A DNA stretch of 64,000 nucleotides from Blastobasis lacticolella (taxonomy: Eukaryota > Arthropoda > Insecta > Lepidoptera > Blastobasidae), in NCBI GenBank assembly GCA_905147135.1, contig LR990067.1:2480001-2544000 (forward strand). Reading direction: 5' to 3'. The stretch's first letter is position 1; each line of letters begins with the position of its first letter. A program made the position numbers and the translations under genes. This document shows, one piece after another, positions 1-9,149 of this stretch. The notes under the pieces were generated by a model. It saw only the letters and a list, made by a program, of their open reading frames with translations, was not told the DNA's origin and ran no database searches.

Positions 1-2196
1 TCCCAGATTCCTCTTGTGTGTGAACAGGACCATCTCTGTCTTAGATGGATTGACCGAGAGGTCGTGCTCACTACACCAGCTTTCGACTATTTTTAATGCA
101 GACCCCATGAGGTCGCATAGAACGTTCTCGAATGGTCCGCTAATAAGTATGGCTATGTCATCTGCATAGCCAATTGTATGGAATCTGTTGTCATTTAACC
201 GGCTTATCAGCTCATTGACTACAATATTCCATAATAATGGAGATAAGACCCCACCCTGTGGGCATCCCCTAGCGACCACTGCTCTGGTTGTGTTATTTAT
301 CGTTATTCGAACGGCCCTGCGTCTCAGCATTGAGTCGATCCATCCGGCTATGGTATCCTTGACTCCGTGCTTAATCAGTGCCTGATTGATGCTCCCAAAG
401 TGTGTTTTGTCAAAAGCACCTTCTATGTCTATGAAGACTCCTAGAGTGGATTGCTTAGACGTCATAGCGTGTTCGATGTGAGTCGTTACGCTATGCAATG
501 CTGATTCTGTGCTTTTACCTGCAGTGTAGGCATGCTGATTTTTGTGGAGAGGGTACTTTATTAGCGCCGAGTCTCTAATGTCTCTGTCGCATATTCTCTC
601 TAGCACCTTCAGCAGGAACGATGTCAGGCTGATGGGCCTGAAAGCTTTGGGTTGTGTATAGTCACTTTTGCCGGGCTTCGGAATAAACACAACCCTTACC
701 TCTCTCCACTTCAATGGTATATATCTTTTAGCAAGGCAGGCTCGGTATATACTGACCAAATGATCAAGTAGTCTCCCACCACACCATTTCAGGAGGCCGG
801 GGAATATTCCATCCGGGCCTGGTGCCTTGTATGGTAGGAAACTGTCCATTGCCCATCTTACCTTATCTCTGGTCACAACTTTCTCAACTTGTTCCCATTC
901 TGCTTCACTCGGGTGGTGTTCCGCTGTCTCACTCCATGTCTGCTCATTTTTAATTTCGCAGCCTGGAAAGTGCGTGCCTAGCAGTAGTTCACATACATCC
1001 GAGTCCGTTTTGGTATATGTTTTATCAGGTTTGATTAGTGATCCCAGGTTGTGGACTTTATCGTTACTGAGTACGTTTTTTATCCTAGCAGCCTGGGTGT
1101 TCGATTCTATACTGGAGCAGAAGCGTCTCCAGCACTCCTCCTTCCGTTGCCGGACACACTTCTTATATTTATTCTGGGTCTCCTTGTAGGTATCCCAGTC
1201 ACTGTCGCATCTAGTGTTTTTGGCCCTATTGAACTGTTTCCTAAGTTTCCTTTTAAGTTTCTCCAGCTCAGGTCCCCACCACTGGTGTCGCGGTTTTGGT
1301 CCCGACTGGGGGGAAGTTAGGGGGCATGTCTGTTCGTAGGCGTCTGTTAGAGTCAACGTTATCTTGTCAACCTGTTTGTCTATGTCATTGTCTGTATGGT
1401 AGGTGGGTGGTATTACTATCTTCGCTAGGGATTTCTCCGCACCGATCGCGTACCTAATACGGTCAGTTTTGCGAGGATTTCTGCTCACACTCCTTTCCCG
1501 GTTTTCTATGTTCAATTTAAATCTGACCCAGCGGTGGTCAGAGCATGAAGCCTCGTCAGACACATGCCAGTCCGAAATTAGGTTAGATGCCCGGTCCGAT
1601 GCTAATGTCAGATCTATTATTGTTTGAGCCCTTCGTGTTACAAAAGTGGGTTCTGCGCCCCGATTTATTAACGAGAGTTTGGTTGTCATAAGATAATTAA
1701 TGAGATCCTCACCTCTGCCGTTCGCGGTCTCGCTCCCCCACAATGGGTGGTGCGCGTTTGCGTCCGTTGCGATGATTACCTCTAGGTCCTCTGCTTCGCA
1801 GTGCTGGATCAGACCTGCCAGCTCCGGTGTGGGTGCCTCAGCGTCACTCGGAAGGTACGCCGACGCGAGCACCATCGGCGGCAGGTTGCTGTTGGGCGCG
1901 TTCCTGGTCCTGACAGTAGTCAGATTCCTGGAACAATACTCTGTTAGGAGTACGGCGCTGACATGCTTGGGGACGTATATACACGTACGAGGATTACCCA
2001 CCGTGGTGTCATAAATTAGGTCGCCTCCCAAGCTGCTCAGACCGTAGACCCTCCCCCCCCTGATCCACGGTTCCTGGATCATGGCTACGGTCGATGTTTG
2101 TACCTCCAACAACCTGCGTAGGGAAGCCGTTGCAGTCTGACTGTGTTGGAGGTTGATCTGTAGTACGCTTATAAAGTTAAGAGGAGCTGGAGTCAT
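1..2196 (-). CDS. Non-LTR retrotransposon ORF2: endonuclease + reverse transcriptase (partial, runs off left edge)
   Basis: Reading the minus strand from the ATG at 2196, all 732 codons down to base 1 are open; I checked this frame codon by codon and found no stop. Residues about 1-230 are an APE-type endonuclease: an early Q-I-N-L-Q block, M-I-Q-E-P-W carrying the catalytic Glu, T-D-A-N-A-H-H-P-L-W-G and S-D-H-R-W-V. The reverse transcriptase follows, with F-I-P-K-P-G-K, R-P-I-S-L-T-S, D-I-E-G-A-F-D, G-C-P-Q-G-G-V-L-S-P-L-L-W and the catalytic G-Y-A-D-D at about base 130-140. The thumb, any RNase H domain and the 3' end lie left of the window. The start overlaps the ORF1 end by 20 bases, so translation probably depends on reinitiation or coupling. 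The R-G-C-P-Q-G-G-V-L-S-P motif suggests the I/LOA/R1 side of the non-LTR tree, but the clade is not settled. The absence of breaks suggests a young, possibly active copy. Confidence 0.93.
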   Translation of the reverse strand, partial: MTPAPLNFISVLQINLQHSQTATASLRRLLEVQTSTVAMIQEPWIRGGRVYGLSSLGGDLIYDTTVGNPRTCIYVPKHVSAVLLTEYCSRNLTTVRTRNAPNSNLPPMVLASAYLPSDAEAPTPELAGLIQHCEAEDLEVIIATDANAHHPLWGSETANGRGEDLINYLMTTKLSLINRGAEPTFVTRRAQTIIDLTLASDRASNLISDWHVSDEASCSDHRWVRFKLNIENRERSVSRNPRKTDRIRYAIGAEKSLAKIVIPPTYHTDNDIDKQVDKITLTLTDAYEQTCPLTSPQSGPKPRHQWWGPELEKLKRKLRKQFNRAKNTRCDSDWDTYKETQNKYKKCVRQRKEECWRRFCSSIESNTQAARIKNVLSNDKVHNLGSLIKPDKTYTKTDSDVCELLLGTHFPGCEIKNEQTWSETAEHHPSEAEWEQVEKVVTRDKVRWAMDSFLPYKAPGPDGIFPGLLKWCGGRLLDHLVSIYRACLAKRYIPLKWREVRVVFIPKPGKSDYTQPKAFRPISLTSFLLKVLERICDRDIRDSALIKYPLHKNQHAYTAGKSTESALHSVTTHIEHAMTSKQSTLGVFIDIEGAFDKTHFGSINQALIKHGVKDTIAGWIDSMLRRRAVRITINNTTRAVVARGCPQGGVLSPLLWNIVVNELISRLNDNRFHTIGYADDIAILISGPFENVLCDLMGSALKIVESWCSEHDLSVNPSKTEMVLFTHKRNLG

Positions 2197-3850
2197 ATGT
2201 AGCGAAGCCATCACTACCTAACAACTCCCTCTCCTCTTCGGACGAGGATTCCCTGTCCGCCGTTAGCGTAGCTTCCTGTCGCTTCTTAGAAGCATCAGGA
2301 GGCCTCGCTGTGGTCGAGACCTGGGTAGGAACAGCGGTGACGCGGCCTGGTTTCCCCTGGCTGACCTCAGTCGTGCGACTGGGTTTGCCTTGAGGATCCC
2401 CCTCGCCCCCAGGGAGGGCCCCAGGGTCGAGGTTTGGCTGTATCTGCTGCTCCTGGGGAGGCACGGGTGCGTCAGCCGCACTAGCGCTCTCCTCATCCCC
2501 GTACTTGACGTACACGGAGCCGACTCTGTAGCACAGTCGTCTCCCGTTCTTATCTAGAAGGGCTACGTCGGCCTGCAGTATGCCCAGTATCAGACGGAGT
2601 TGCCCCTTCTCCTCCTGCACCTCCGAGTGATACACGGCCCACTGGTCGACGGCATGCCACGGGTTTTGTCCTACGAGGCGACGCCGGACAATGTCCAAGC
2701 CTTCGCCCCCGTACTTTGGTATTAGGACGTACGCCTTGACCCTTTTCGGCAATTCAGACTGGCGTTTTACCACCAGTCTGGTACCAGGGTGTGGTGTTTT
2801 GAACGTCTCCACATTGTTGCGGAGCCATTCCACCGAGCGATCGTCCCAGCACCAAAGCTTGACAACCCCCTCGCCTAGTATAGGTCGTCCCCTAAAGCCT
2901 GGGGCCGAGGTCGCCGAAGCACTGCCGCTGGGAATCCCCAGTTGCCGGTCAATTGCCTCGTCGATCTCGGCCTCAATGGCCTCGAGGTGTTCCGCCTTGA
3001 GTTCGCGGAATGGCTCCGTGAGTATCGCCATGCACAAGTCTTTTGACTTCAGCGCGTCGGCGTAGTTCACGGAGCCCTCCGGATGGCGTTTTGTTTTTGG
3101 CCGTTTTGCAACGTCCGTTGGTGTTATTGAATCGTCCGGGCGATTCCGTTTTGCGGGCTTGCTGCTGTCGTCTTTCGTCTCGACGACCGGGGTCGACTGA
3201 CGTGACGCCACTTGCTTCCCTGCTCTTTTGCCTCTATACAAGCGGGCTTTAAAAGGCTCTGGTCCTCCTCTGGCTGCTGGCACTGCCTTAGCACTGGCCG
3301 TCGCTGCTACCACTGAGGTTGCTGCGGCCGGCAACGCGCTTGGGCTCGGGGTCGCCTCCACTGATGAAAGCGCCCTGTTGCCATCTGCCTCGAGATCCCT
3401 AGCCTTCTTCGCCTTGGCTTTCGCCTTCTCGCGCCTCACTTTGCTAGAGACTCGCTTTTTTTTCTTTTTTTGCTTTGTTGATTTGGCTGATGCCGCTGTC
3501 GGCTGTGGTCCGGGTCCGCCCACGCCCGAGATATCCCTCCTTAGAGACGATGTCTTCCTCGGAGTGACGCTCGGCATGGCCTCCTGTAGGTCGGATAGGT
3601 CCATTGCCGTACTTGCAGCTTCAGCCGCTGGTGATGTGGGTACATCTCCTGGTGCTACCAAAGTTGGCGCAGGAGCTGCTGGTATTTGTGATACCGAGCC
3701 TGTACAGGCTGCGGTTGTTGTTGGCGCATTAAGGGATGCTGCCAAAGGGTTTGGGTTGGTTTTGAATTTATTATCCATAAAAAGATCGATCAAAAATTCG
3801 TCTCTGGCGGCGTTCCACCCTCCTTGGAGCCCGCAAAGTGGGGACGGCAC
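2177..3850 (-). CDS. Non-LTR retrotransposon ORF1 (nucleic-acid-binding protein, DUF4780-like core)
   Basis: This 557-residue ORF lies just upstream of ORF2 in the same element and overlaps it by 20 bases. Residues about 40-260 are low-complexity Ala/Pro/Ser with basic runs (a K-Q-K-K-K-K-K-R stretch near residue 128), which fits RNA binding or nuclear entry. Residues about 280-455 form a compact region, with V-K-L-W-C-W-D-D, a W-L-R-N-N-V helix, E-L-P-K-R-V-K-A-Y-V-L-I-P and V-G-Q-N-P-W-H, resembling the DUF4780 domain found in insect repeat-associated proteins. The C-terminus is acidic (S-S-S-E-E-E-R-E). I see no CCHC zinc knuckle, which many ORF1 proteins have. An alternative start is the Met of M-D-N-K-F at residue 26 (near 3775). 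Dense plus-strand open frames over this interval are shadows of its GC-rich codons. The domain match is by eye only. Confidence 0.85.
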   Translation of the reverse strand: MPSPLCGLQGGWNAARDEFLIDLFMDNKFKTNPNPLAASLNAPTTTAACTGSVSQIPAAPAPTLVAPGDVPTSPAAEAASTAMDLSDLQEAMPSVTPRKTSSLRRDISGVGGPGPQPTAASAKSTKQKKKKKRVSSKVRREKAKAKAKKARDLEADGNRALSSVEATPSPSALPAAATSVVAATASAKAVPAARGGPEPFKARLYRGKRAGKQVASRQSTPVVETKDDSSKPAKRNRPDDSITPTDVAKRPKTKRHPEGSVNYADALKSKDLCMAILTEPFRELKAEHLEAIEAEIDEAIDRQLGIPSGSASATSAPGFRGRPILGEGVVKLWCWDDRSVEWLRNNVETFKTPHPGTRLVVKRQSELPKRVKAYVLIPKYGGEGLDIVRRRLVGQNPWHAVDQWAVYHSEVQEEKGQLRLILGILQADVALLDKNGRRLCYRVGSVYVKYGDEESASAADAPVPPQEQQIQPNLDPGALPGGEGDPQGKPSRTTEVSQGKPGRVTAVPTQVSTTARPPDASKKRQEATLTADRESSSEEERELLGSDGFATYDSSSS

Positions 3851-4610
3851 GCGAAAAGTTCACGCACCGCCAGAACTACCCCAGAGATATAGGTCCCTTT
3901 TTGCAGAGAGTGTCGGGCCGGAACTGGTCAGGTGCCCTGACGCGACTACCGCAGTGGAACCGCAGCTGTCGCACAGAACGCCCATCCGTCCGTCCGTCCC
4001 CCTACAAACCGGCGACCTAGCCTAGCGGCCCTCTTACGGGATGCCTCAGCCGATTGATCATAGGTGGCTAACCTACAACCGCCCGTTTGAGGAGAAATCC
4101 AGGCCGAAGAGGAGTGTTGCGTTTAGGCGGGCACTTAAACCAACGACCGGCCCACCCAACGCTCAGCCTCCAGGATCCCTTCATCCCCCCGTACGGGTCT
4201 CCACGCACGGCACAAACACGTGGGTGGCACAAGTTGCCCTACCTGCTGTCTAGCTGGATGACGCGACAGAAGGCCCCCGACTGTTGTGCCACATGCCAGT
4301 CGGGGTAAGGACGAGTTGGAGGGGACCGGTTATGGCGCCGGTTGTTCGCCTTCGCCACATCACATGTCCGCTACTACGGCTCCGAGCGGAGTTTGAATCT
4401 CCAGGTGTGGACTCGTTGTGAGCCGCAGCATTACCAGGGTGGACGACGCGGACGTCATGTGAGGACTTGATGATAGGTGCCATTGCCCGGGTCCACTTCC
4501 CGGGCATGCACTGGGCAAGATGTTGTTTCCTGGTGCTTACTGGTGGCTCTCCCCCCAACTGGATTACCACCCCAGGGCCCAGACTATCACCCCCACCCCG
4601 TTCGTGTGAC
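3851..4610 (-). other. Probable 5' UTR/promoter region of the minus-strand non-LTR element
   Basis: This GC-rich stretch directly upstream of ORF1 has no credible coding frame. It holds short inverted repeats, such as GGTCAGGTGCCCTGACG near 3930. By position it should be the 5' UTR with an internal promoter, as in full-length non-LTR elements. Its outer boundary is uncertain; the sequence changes to a CR1-like fragment at about 4630. Confidence 0.5.
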
Positions 4611-4629
4611 TATACCGAAAGAGAAGAGC

Positions 4630-4912
4630 ATGAGTTCTCTCAACATTACTATCTGAATACCTTTAAGCATAGGCGTAGGAAGAGGGGGAGCCAGGTGGGC
4701 TGTGCCCACTCCAGAATGGTCTGGTGCCCACCCCAGGATGGGATGCCCACTGGCTCGGCTTTATCGGCCACCTTAGGGGCCAGGCCCCCCCTGGAAAATA
4801 GCCCTAGATACGCTAATGCCTTTAAGGCTAGGGTTAATAGGCTGTTTCTTGACAGGCTTGCTCCATGTTCGGCCGCATCGTCGCTTCCCGCTAGGTGAGA
4901 TGTCGGTCAAAT
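4630..4912 (+). pseudogene. CR1/L2-like non-LTR tail, split by a hAT-like MITE
   Basis: The bases on either side of 4668-4818 join into the C-terminal end of the ORF seen at 26475-27506: Q-H-Y-Y-L-N-T-F-K, then A-R-V-N-R-L-F, then S-S-L. The Y-N-L-D-A-F-K-A-R-V-N-R-L-F signature of the longer copy identifies it. The shared 3' UTR ends near 'GGTCAAATGCCTGAC'. It is 5'-truncated, the usual fate of LINE copies. Confidence 0.75.
4668..4818. mobile_element. hAT-like MITE, 151 bp, 8-bp TSD CCTTTAAG
   Basis: The element interrupts the LINE tail exactly between two copies of CCTTTAAG (4660-4667 and 4819-4826). Removing it and one copy restores the LINE reading frame. The ends are imperfect inverted repeats, CATAGGCGTA at the left and TACGCTAATG at the right, and GC-rich G-run/C-run segments lie just inside. 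An 8-bp duplication is typical of the hAT superfamily. There is no coding capacity. Confidence 0.85.
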
Positions 4913-5262
4913 GCCTGACTAGTTCTTCCTTAACTACAGTCGCCTTCCGCATCTGTCTATATTATAACTCCACTGACTCCTCTTGTAAAATGGTTTTTGA
5001 TGAGGTTTTTTAATGATCTTATAGACTATTTATTCCAGGTTAATATGTATAATAGCATATTATAATATATACTGGTAGAGACAACCCGAAAACACTGTGC
5101 GAAACCGGGTCGGGTTTTTAGTATAAAGAAAGGTTGATCAACCAACAAATACCGGGAAAAACGCCACCAGCTTATCAAAGCCCTACGGCGTAGGGCGCGT
5201 AGCTGACGTAGGGCCTACGGCTACGCTACGCATTTGTAGTCCATTGCTAATGTAGTACAGGA
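4913..5262. other. Intergenic, with a CTACGG/GTAGGG-rich block
   Basis: There is no gene here. At 5190-5232 short words CTACG, GTAGGG and their complements alternate (CCTACGGCGTAGGG, GTAGGGCCTACGGC), so the block can fold on itself. The rest is AT-rich and unassigned. Confidence 0.5.
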
Positions 5263-5272
5263 CAGTATGTCG

Positions 5273-5360
5273 ACCTACCCAAAACCAGTAAAAAAGGAGC
5301 TACCAATGCTAGGCGCGTCTATAGAGACGCTAGCTCATCTGATAGTGGTTTTGGGTAGGT
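5273..5360. repeat. 88-bp nested palindrome
   Basis: Outer arms ACCTACCCAAAACCA (5273-5287) and TGGTTTTGGGTAGGT (5346-5360) are perfect complements. At the centre lies GCGTCTATAGAGACGC, itself a hairpin, bordered by GCTA and TAGC. It could be a minimal foldback element. A diverged relative of the centre ('GTCTATAGAGATGCTAGCTC') is near 33354. Confidence 0.7.
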
Positions 5361-5399
5361 TGATCATTATCGTCGTAGCGCTTATCCCGGCCTTTGTCA

Positions 5400-5670
5400 G
5401 GGTCCGCTTTCCTACTCTATCTTCTCCACTTCGCTCTCGCTTTCGACTCAGCGATGTCAATCCATCGCTTCTTGGGTCGCCCATGGGGCGTCTTTCCTGA
5501 TACCGGCAGGTTCAGGCACCTATTTCCCACGGATCCCTGAGGCTTACGTATCACGTGACCAAACCACCGCAGGTAAGCCTTCTTGATCTTGTCTGCGTTG
5601 TCCCTCACGCCAAGGCTGCCACGGATGTACTCGTTACGTACTCGTTCGAGCCGCGGGTGACGTGCCAATA
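5400..5670 (-). pseudogene. RTE-type non-LTR ORF2 C-terminus fragment
   Basis: The 83-residue frame 5668-5417 carries N-E-Y-I-R-G-S-L-G-V-R-D, then L-R-W-F-G-H-V-I-R-K-P and H-G-R-P-K-K-R-W-I-D, the usual tail of insect RTE-like reverse transcriptases. The catalytic part is missing, so this is a 5'-truncated remnant. A second, more decayed copy lies at 21925-22085. Confidence 0.75.
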
Positions 5671-5739
5671 ACCTAACCTACCCGACTGAAACACATCAGA
5701 TAATCTCCGACCAAAGTATTCAATATACTTCAGTATTTT

Positions 5740-5905
5740 CTAAACCACAACCGATTTTAATGAAACTTAAATAACCATCTCGATTAAACTGCGTATCAAA
5801 TAAAGGAAACCGCATCGAAATCGGTCCATCCGTTCGGGAGCTAATGCCACAGACATTTGCACACATCCACACACGTCAAACTAAATAACATCCCTCTTTT
5901 TTCAT
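5740..5905. repeat. Dispersed repeat with 'AACCATCTCGATTAAAC' core
   Basis: The words 'ACCATCTCGATTAAAC', 'CGAAATCGGTCCATCCG' and 'CGGGAG' recur at 24020-24115, in part at 41262-41310, and inverted at 60725-60850. It is an old interspersed repeat of unknown class with no ORF. Confidence 0.55.
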
Positions 5906-6019
5906 CGGGGGTTGAAAAAGGTAGACGCACAACTTATTGCAGTCGCTATAATAAGGCGTGTTAGATAGAGATAAACACTTTATTGCTCATAAAACATAAC
6001 AGTACCAATCAGTTATACA

Positions 6020-6146
6020 GTATAATCCGCGTCATGAAAGAAGAGACTTGTCAAATGGCAGTAGGGGGTATTTCGCGCAGGTAATCGTATGCAGCGCAAG
6101 TCGAACCACGTGACCCGCCAAGTCTCTTCATATTTGACACTAGTTG
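6020..6146 (+). mobile_element. Small inverted-repeat element, family F (copy 1)
   Basis: The left part contains AGAAGAGACTTG and the right part CAAGTCTCTTC, which are complementary, and 'ATTTCGCGCAGGTAATCG' is in the middle. The same unit is found at 17651-17790, 29416-29540 and inverted at 36485-36578. It is non-coding and MITE-sized (about 125 bp). Confidence 0.65.
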
Positions 6147-6329
6147 TAACAAGAAACACATATGAGCGAAGGCGGCCTTATCGCTACAAGCGATCTCTTC
6201 CAGGCAACCTTTACAGAAATTGAGAGAGGAATTTTACAGCAGGTAGTGTTGAGCCATAGGATACAAGAGAATGCGCTGTGCATTTATCTAAACACGAACA
6301 AATAGTTAAAAACGTGGAATAATCGTACT

Positions 6330-6605
6330 TATGTACTGTTTTCTGAGTTATGTACATTAGTTGAATACTAACCGATGCTCTTACGGTGAGGGAAAACATC
6401 GTGATGAAACCTGCGCATTCAGGCGACTGGATGTGTAACCATGATCCAATCTGGTCAGATTCCCCTGGTAGCAGATGGAGGTCAGATGGCAGTCGCTCCA
6501 CTGTAATTGCCTGACCTGCCAAATCCTGGATTATGGTCACGGCGGACCCCGGGCCCTCGTGCGCGAGAGCACAACCGGGACATTACCGCCAAGATGATTA
6601 TTTTT
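6330..6605 (+). repeat. SINE-A, 5'-truncated
   Basis: The body starts at 'CTGAGTTATGTACATTAG' without the tRNA-like head and ends in 'CGCCAAGATGATTATT', the family tail. It matches the full copy at 46902-47262. Small plus- and minus-strand open frames across it are by-products. Confidence 0.8.
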
Positions 6606-6930
6606 TATGTAGGTATACTAAAATAAAGTTTCACAAATCTTTCGCTAAAAGGCCTGTTATGTCGTGCCTGTCTGGGGGCCATAGACTGTGTGGGTTTCAC
6701 GTACTTGCTTACCATCAGGTGGGTTGTAAGGTTGGCACCTTTTTTATTGCCCAGGGAGGCAGACGGCCCACCTGAGTCCGCTAATTTACTTGGTTCGATT
6801 AAATTGTAATTGGGTCGCAATAGCAGCTCAACGGGAGTTTAAATTGTAGCAGAATACCAAAAAAGGCGTAAAATTGTCATTGAAATGCGATAGCGATCCT
6901 ATTACTATCCAATCTAGCCATTTTTAACAG
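6606..6930. other. Repeat-derived spacer
   Basis: There is no gene. 6700-6780 contains 'ACCATCAGGTGGG...' and 'GCCCACCTGA' words typical of the LINE-tail families in this window. 6840-6930, continuing after the MITE at 7186-7290, resembles 43490-43610 ('TAGCAGAATACCAAAAA' and 'CGAGGCCCAGG'). Confidence 0.45.
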
Positions 6931-7185
6931 TAGAGCTCGTCTAATCTAAAATGACGCGCCCTACTATCGCATTAACGCACACAAGCAAGTTTAAAATATG
7001 GACGCAATACATATACAAATGCCGTTGTAATTGGTCATTCAGTTGCCGGTGAGACACCAACGTCGTTCGATTGGAGCAGTCGACGCTCCCACACAGATGA
7101 AGTGTCGTTATTAATATTTGCACTCACACATCGAAATCAACTAACTAAGTAGTGGGGCGCGTCATCTTAGACTAGACGAGCTCTA
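6931..7185. mobile_element. TA-flanked MITE, family T (copy 1)
   Basis: The termini AGAGCTCGTCTAATCTAAAA and the complement of TCTTAGACTAGACGAGCTCT form inverted repeats of about 28 bp, bordered by TA on both sides. The 255-bp element has no ORF. Copies are at 12204-12452 and 33951-34205. TA duplication points to the Tc1/mariner superfamily as the source of transposase. Confidence 0.88.
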
Positions 7186-7289
7186 ACAGAATATGAAAAA
7201 CGTGTCAATCTATCATTGAACTTGCGATTCAATTACAATTCAATCGCGGCACTTTAAATCAGCGGACTCGAGGCCCAGGCCATCTGCAA

Positions 7290-7405
7290 CCTGAGAGGAA
7301 TTCGGTGCCGGCCTTTGAGGTACCTGTGGACATGTCTTTTGATGAACCCCATGTTGTAGTGTAAAGCAAAGACTTCGGACGGGAGCTCATTTCACATCTT
7401 TAAGG
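7290..7405 (-). pseudogene. Non-LTR tail (Y-N-M-E/F-F-K type)
   Basis: On the minus strand this gives the 'F-P...Y-N-M' C-terminal signature shared with 54836-55015. Words such as 'GGTGCCGGCCTTTGAGGTACCTG' on the plus strand identify the family. It is a short decayed fragment adjoining the CR1-like fragment. Confidence 0.55.
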
Positions 7406-7413
7406 TGCACCTT

Positions 7414-7720
7414 AGTGGTTGCACGACTTCATTCCGCCGGCACCTTTCCGCCATCGGGAGACGCGATCCGGGCGAACGTTTCGTCCTTATGTCGTGGATC
7501 TTCCAGCTATCCGCACGAGCCGCTTTAGTTCAACCTTTGTAATGCGTACGGCTAAATGGAACACGTTGCCTGCGAGTGTGCTCCCTGGTCAACATAATGT
7601 GGACGCCTTCAAGGCTAGAGTGAATAAATAGGCTGTCCGTACGCAGGCATGCTCCATCTTCGGCCGCATCGTTACTTACCCCCAGGCGAGGTGGCGGTCA
7701 AATGTCAGGCTAGGCTAGTC
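7414..7720 (+). pseudogene. CR1/L2-like non-LTR C-terminus fragment
   Basis: It matches 27235-27525: L-H-D-F-I-P-P-A-P-F-R-H-R-E-T-R, then V-V-D-L-P-A-I-R-T, then D-A-F-K-A-R-V-N. A small deletion at the 'GCTAAATGG' site and a 4-base duplication in 'GAATAAATAGG' shift the frame, so it is dead. The 3' end has 'GGCGGTCAAATG'. Confidence 0.8.
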
Positions 7721-8375
7721 TGAAAAAAAAAAGAAAAGGGGCTATTGGAAAATTATTGAAAACCTCTGTAATACCCATTTCTTACAAATAAATCTTTGAA
7801 TCTTGAATCTTGGCTTTAGACTACGTCGTAATTTACGATGTTCTTTATATATTTCTTTATATTACATGATCTCATCGAAGTTACTCACTCAATCTCAGCC
7901 GAGATTTTAAGCCTCCAATCCAAACTGGAACAATTAATCAAACCTCCGTGGCTACAGCCAGCTGTGTTACACAAATTATGTGTAACAAAAAAAAAAGTAC
8001 GCCGGCATTATTCTGTGTTTGCCTTTGCTCTATATTTCCGGCGGTATCGAGGCAAAGGTCACACTTTACGGCCAGCCTTTCGCGGAACCGTGTACGGTGG
8101 GCGTTACAGGTCTATGCATCATCGGTTGCCCACGTTCAATGTCGTAGGGTTCAGAATGGTAGTTTCGTGGCCAGGTGCTGTGTGGGCGGCCCACCCCCTG
8201 ACTCATGCCGGGTGACCTTAATCGGGCCTTTTCACGGGTGTTTATAATCTGTGCTGGTTTATAGTACAGGTGGTGAGTCGTAGGTCTTGGCTTGGGGTGA
8301 TGACGCTAGGCTTTAATTGTCTGTCTATACCTATTAATATTATAAAGATATAACCTAACTTCCATAAAAAGTCGG
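7721..8375. other. No recognisable gene
   Basis: The region has two overlapping short open frames near 7838-8247 with no family features, and AT-rich flanks. 'GGCCGGCCTTTCGCGG'-like GC patches give the frames. I see nothing supportable. Confidence 0.4.
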
Positions 8376-8698
8376 ATACCTACTGACCAAGTTTACTTCA
8401 ATTCAGACCATTTTGATTAAAGTGGCTTTCAAATAGAGACAACCGAATACACGCGTCTAACTAACTCCCCTCATTTTTCGTAGGAGGCCTAAAATATTGG
8501 ATTTTATGGATGATTAAAGGATAAACTCAAAAACTACTTAACCGATTACATAAATTCTTTCACCTATTGAAAGCTAAATTTTCAGCGAGTAACGTAAGCT
8601 ATATAGTTTTTCAAGAAATTCAATGTGGTCCCCACGGGAACGGGGCCGGAACGTAGGAACCTAATTCTACGCGGTTGATATCGCGGGCAAAAAGCTAG
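8376..8698 (+). mobile_element. Helitron-like element end (family H2)
   Basis: The right end reads CGCGGTTGATATCGCG, a short hairpin, then GGCAAAAAG and CTAG at 8695-8698 followed by T. A hairpin about 10 bases before a terminal CTRR and insertion 5' of T is the Helitron 3' signature. The body ('CAGCGAGTAACGTAAGCTAT') recurs inverted at 15100-15240. The left end is not resolved. Confidence 0.6.
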
Positions 8699-8704
8699 TA
8701 AATA

Positions 8705-8935
8705 ATATGCTTGGACACACAGCGCCATCTTACCCCAAAGTAAGCAAAGCTTGTGTTATGGGTGATAGATAACTTATAAGTAGTTTTACTTATACATAGA
8801 ACACCCAGACCCGTAACAGAAATTAAAATTCATCAATTCAATTTCTGCTCGGCCGGGAATCGAACCCAGGACCTCTGCGTGGCGACCGGCATGTTTACCA
8901 ACTGAACCACTCAGGTCGTCGGGTATTGTTGTATA
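8705..8935 (-). repeat. SINE-C, minus strand
   Basis: On the minus strand the copy starts with a tRNA-like head ending in box-B-like GGGTTCGATTCCCGGCCG, then 'AATTTCTGTTACGGGTCTGG', and ends near 'GGGGTAAGATGGCGCTG'. Matching copies are at 22610-22835, 33050-33290 and 63690-63925. Confidence 0.8.
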
Positions 8936-9149
8936 TTCAAACCCCCAAATGCCTTATGAGCGTTGTCGTACGCGATATTTTTATATAGTCTATCTGAGAC
9001 CCAAGGTTCTACCGAAGCGACGTAACTAAACAATAGAAAATTTTAAATTAACTTCAAATGGTTATTTTCTTACAATACTGAAGCAAAATTAGCGGGTTCA
9101 AATTCCACTGCTGCCTTTTGACTTTCCAATGACTTTTAAATACAAATTG

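Noticed and set aside
188..2014. Plus-strand open frames of 65-120 residues over the left edge
   Set aside because: They lie opposite the endonuclease/RT frame of ORF2, which has all family motifs and runs through without a stop.
3228..4025. A 265-residue plus-strand frame
   Set aside because: It is the antisense of the Ala/Lys-rich part of ORF1 and its 5' region; GC-rich codons leave few stops on the opposite strand.
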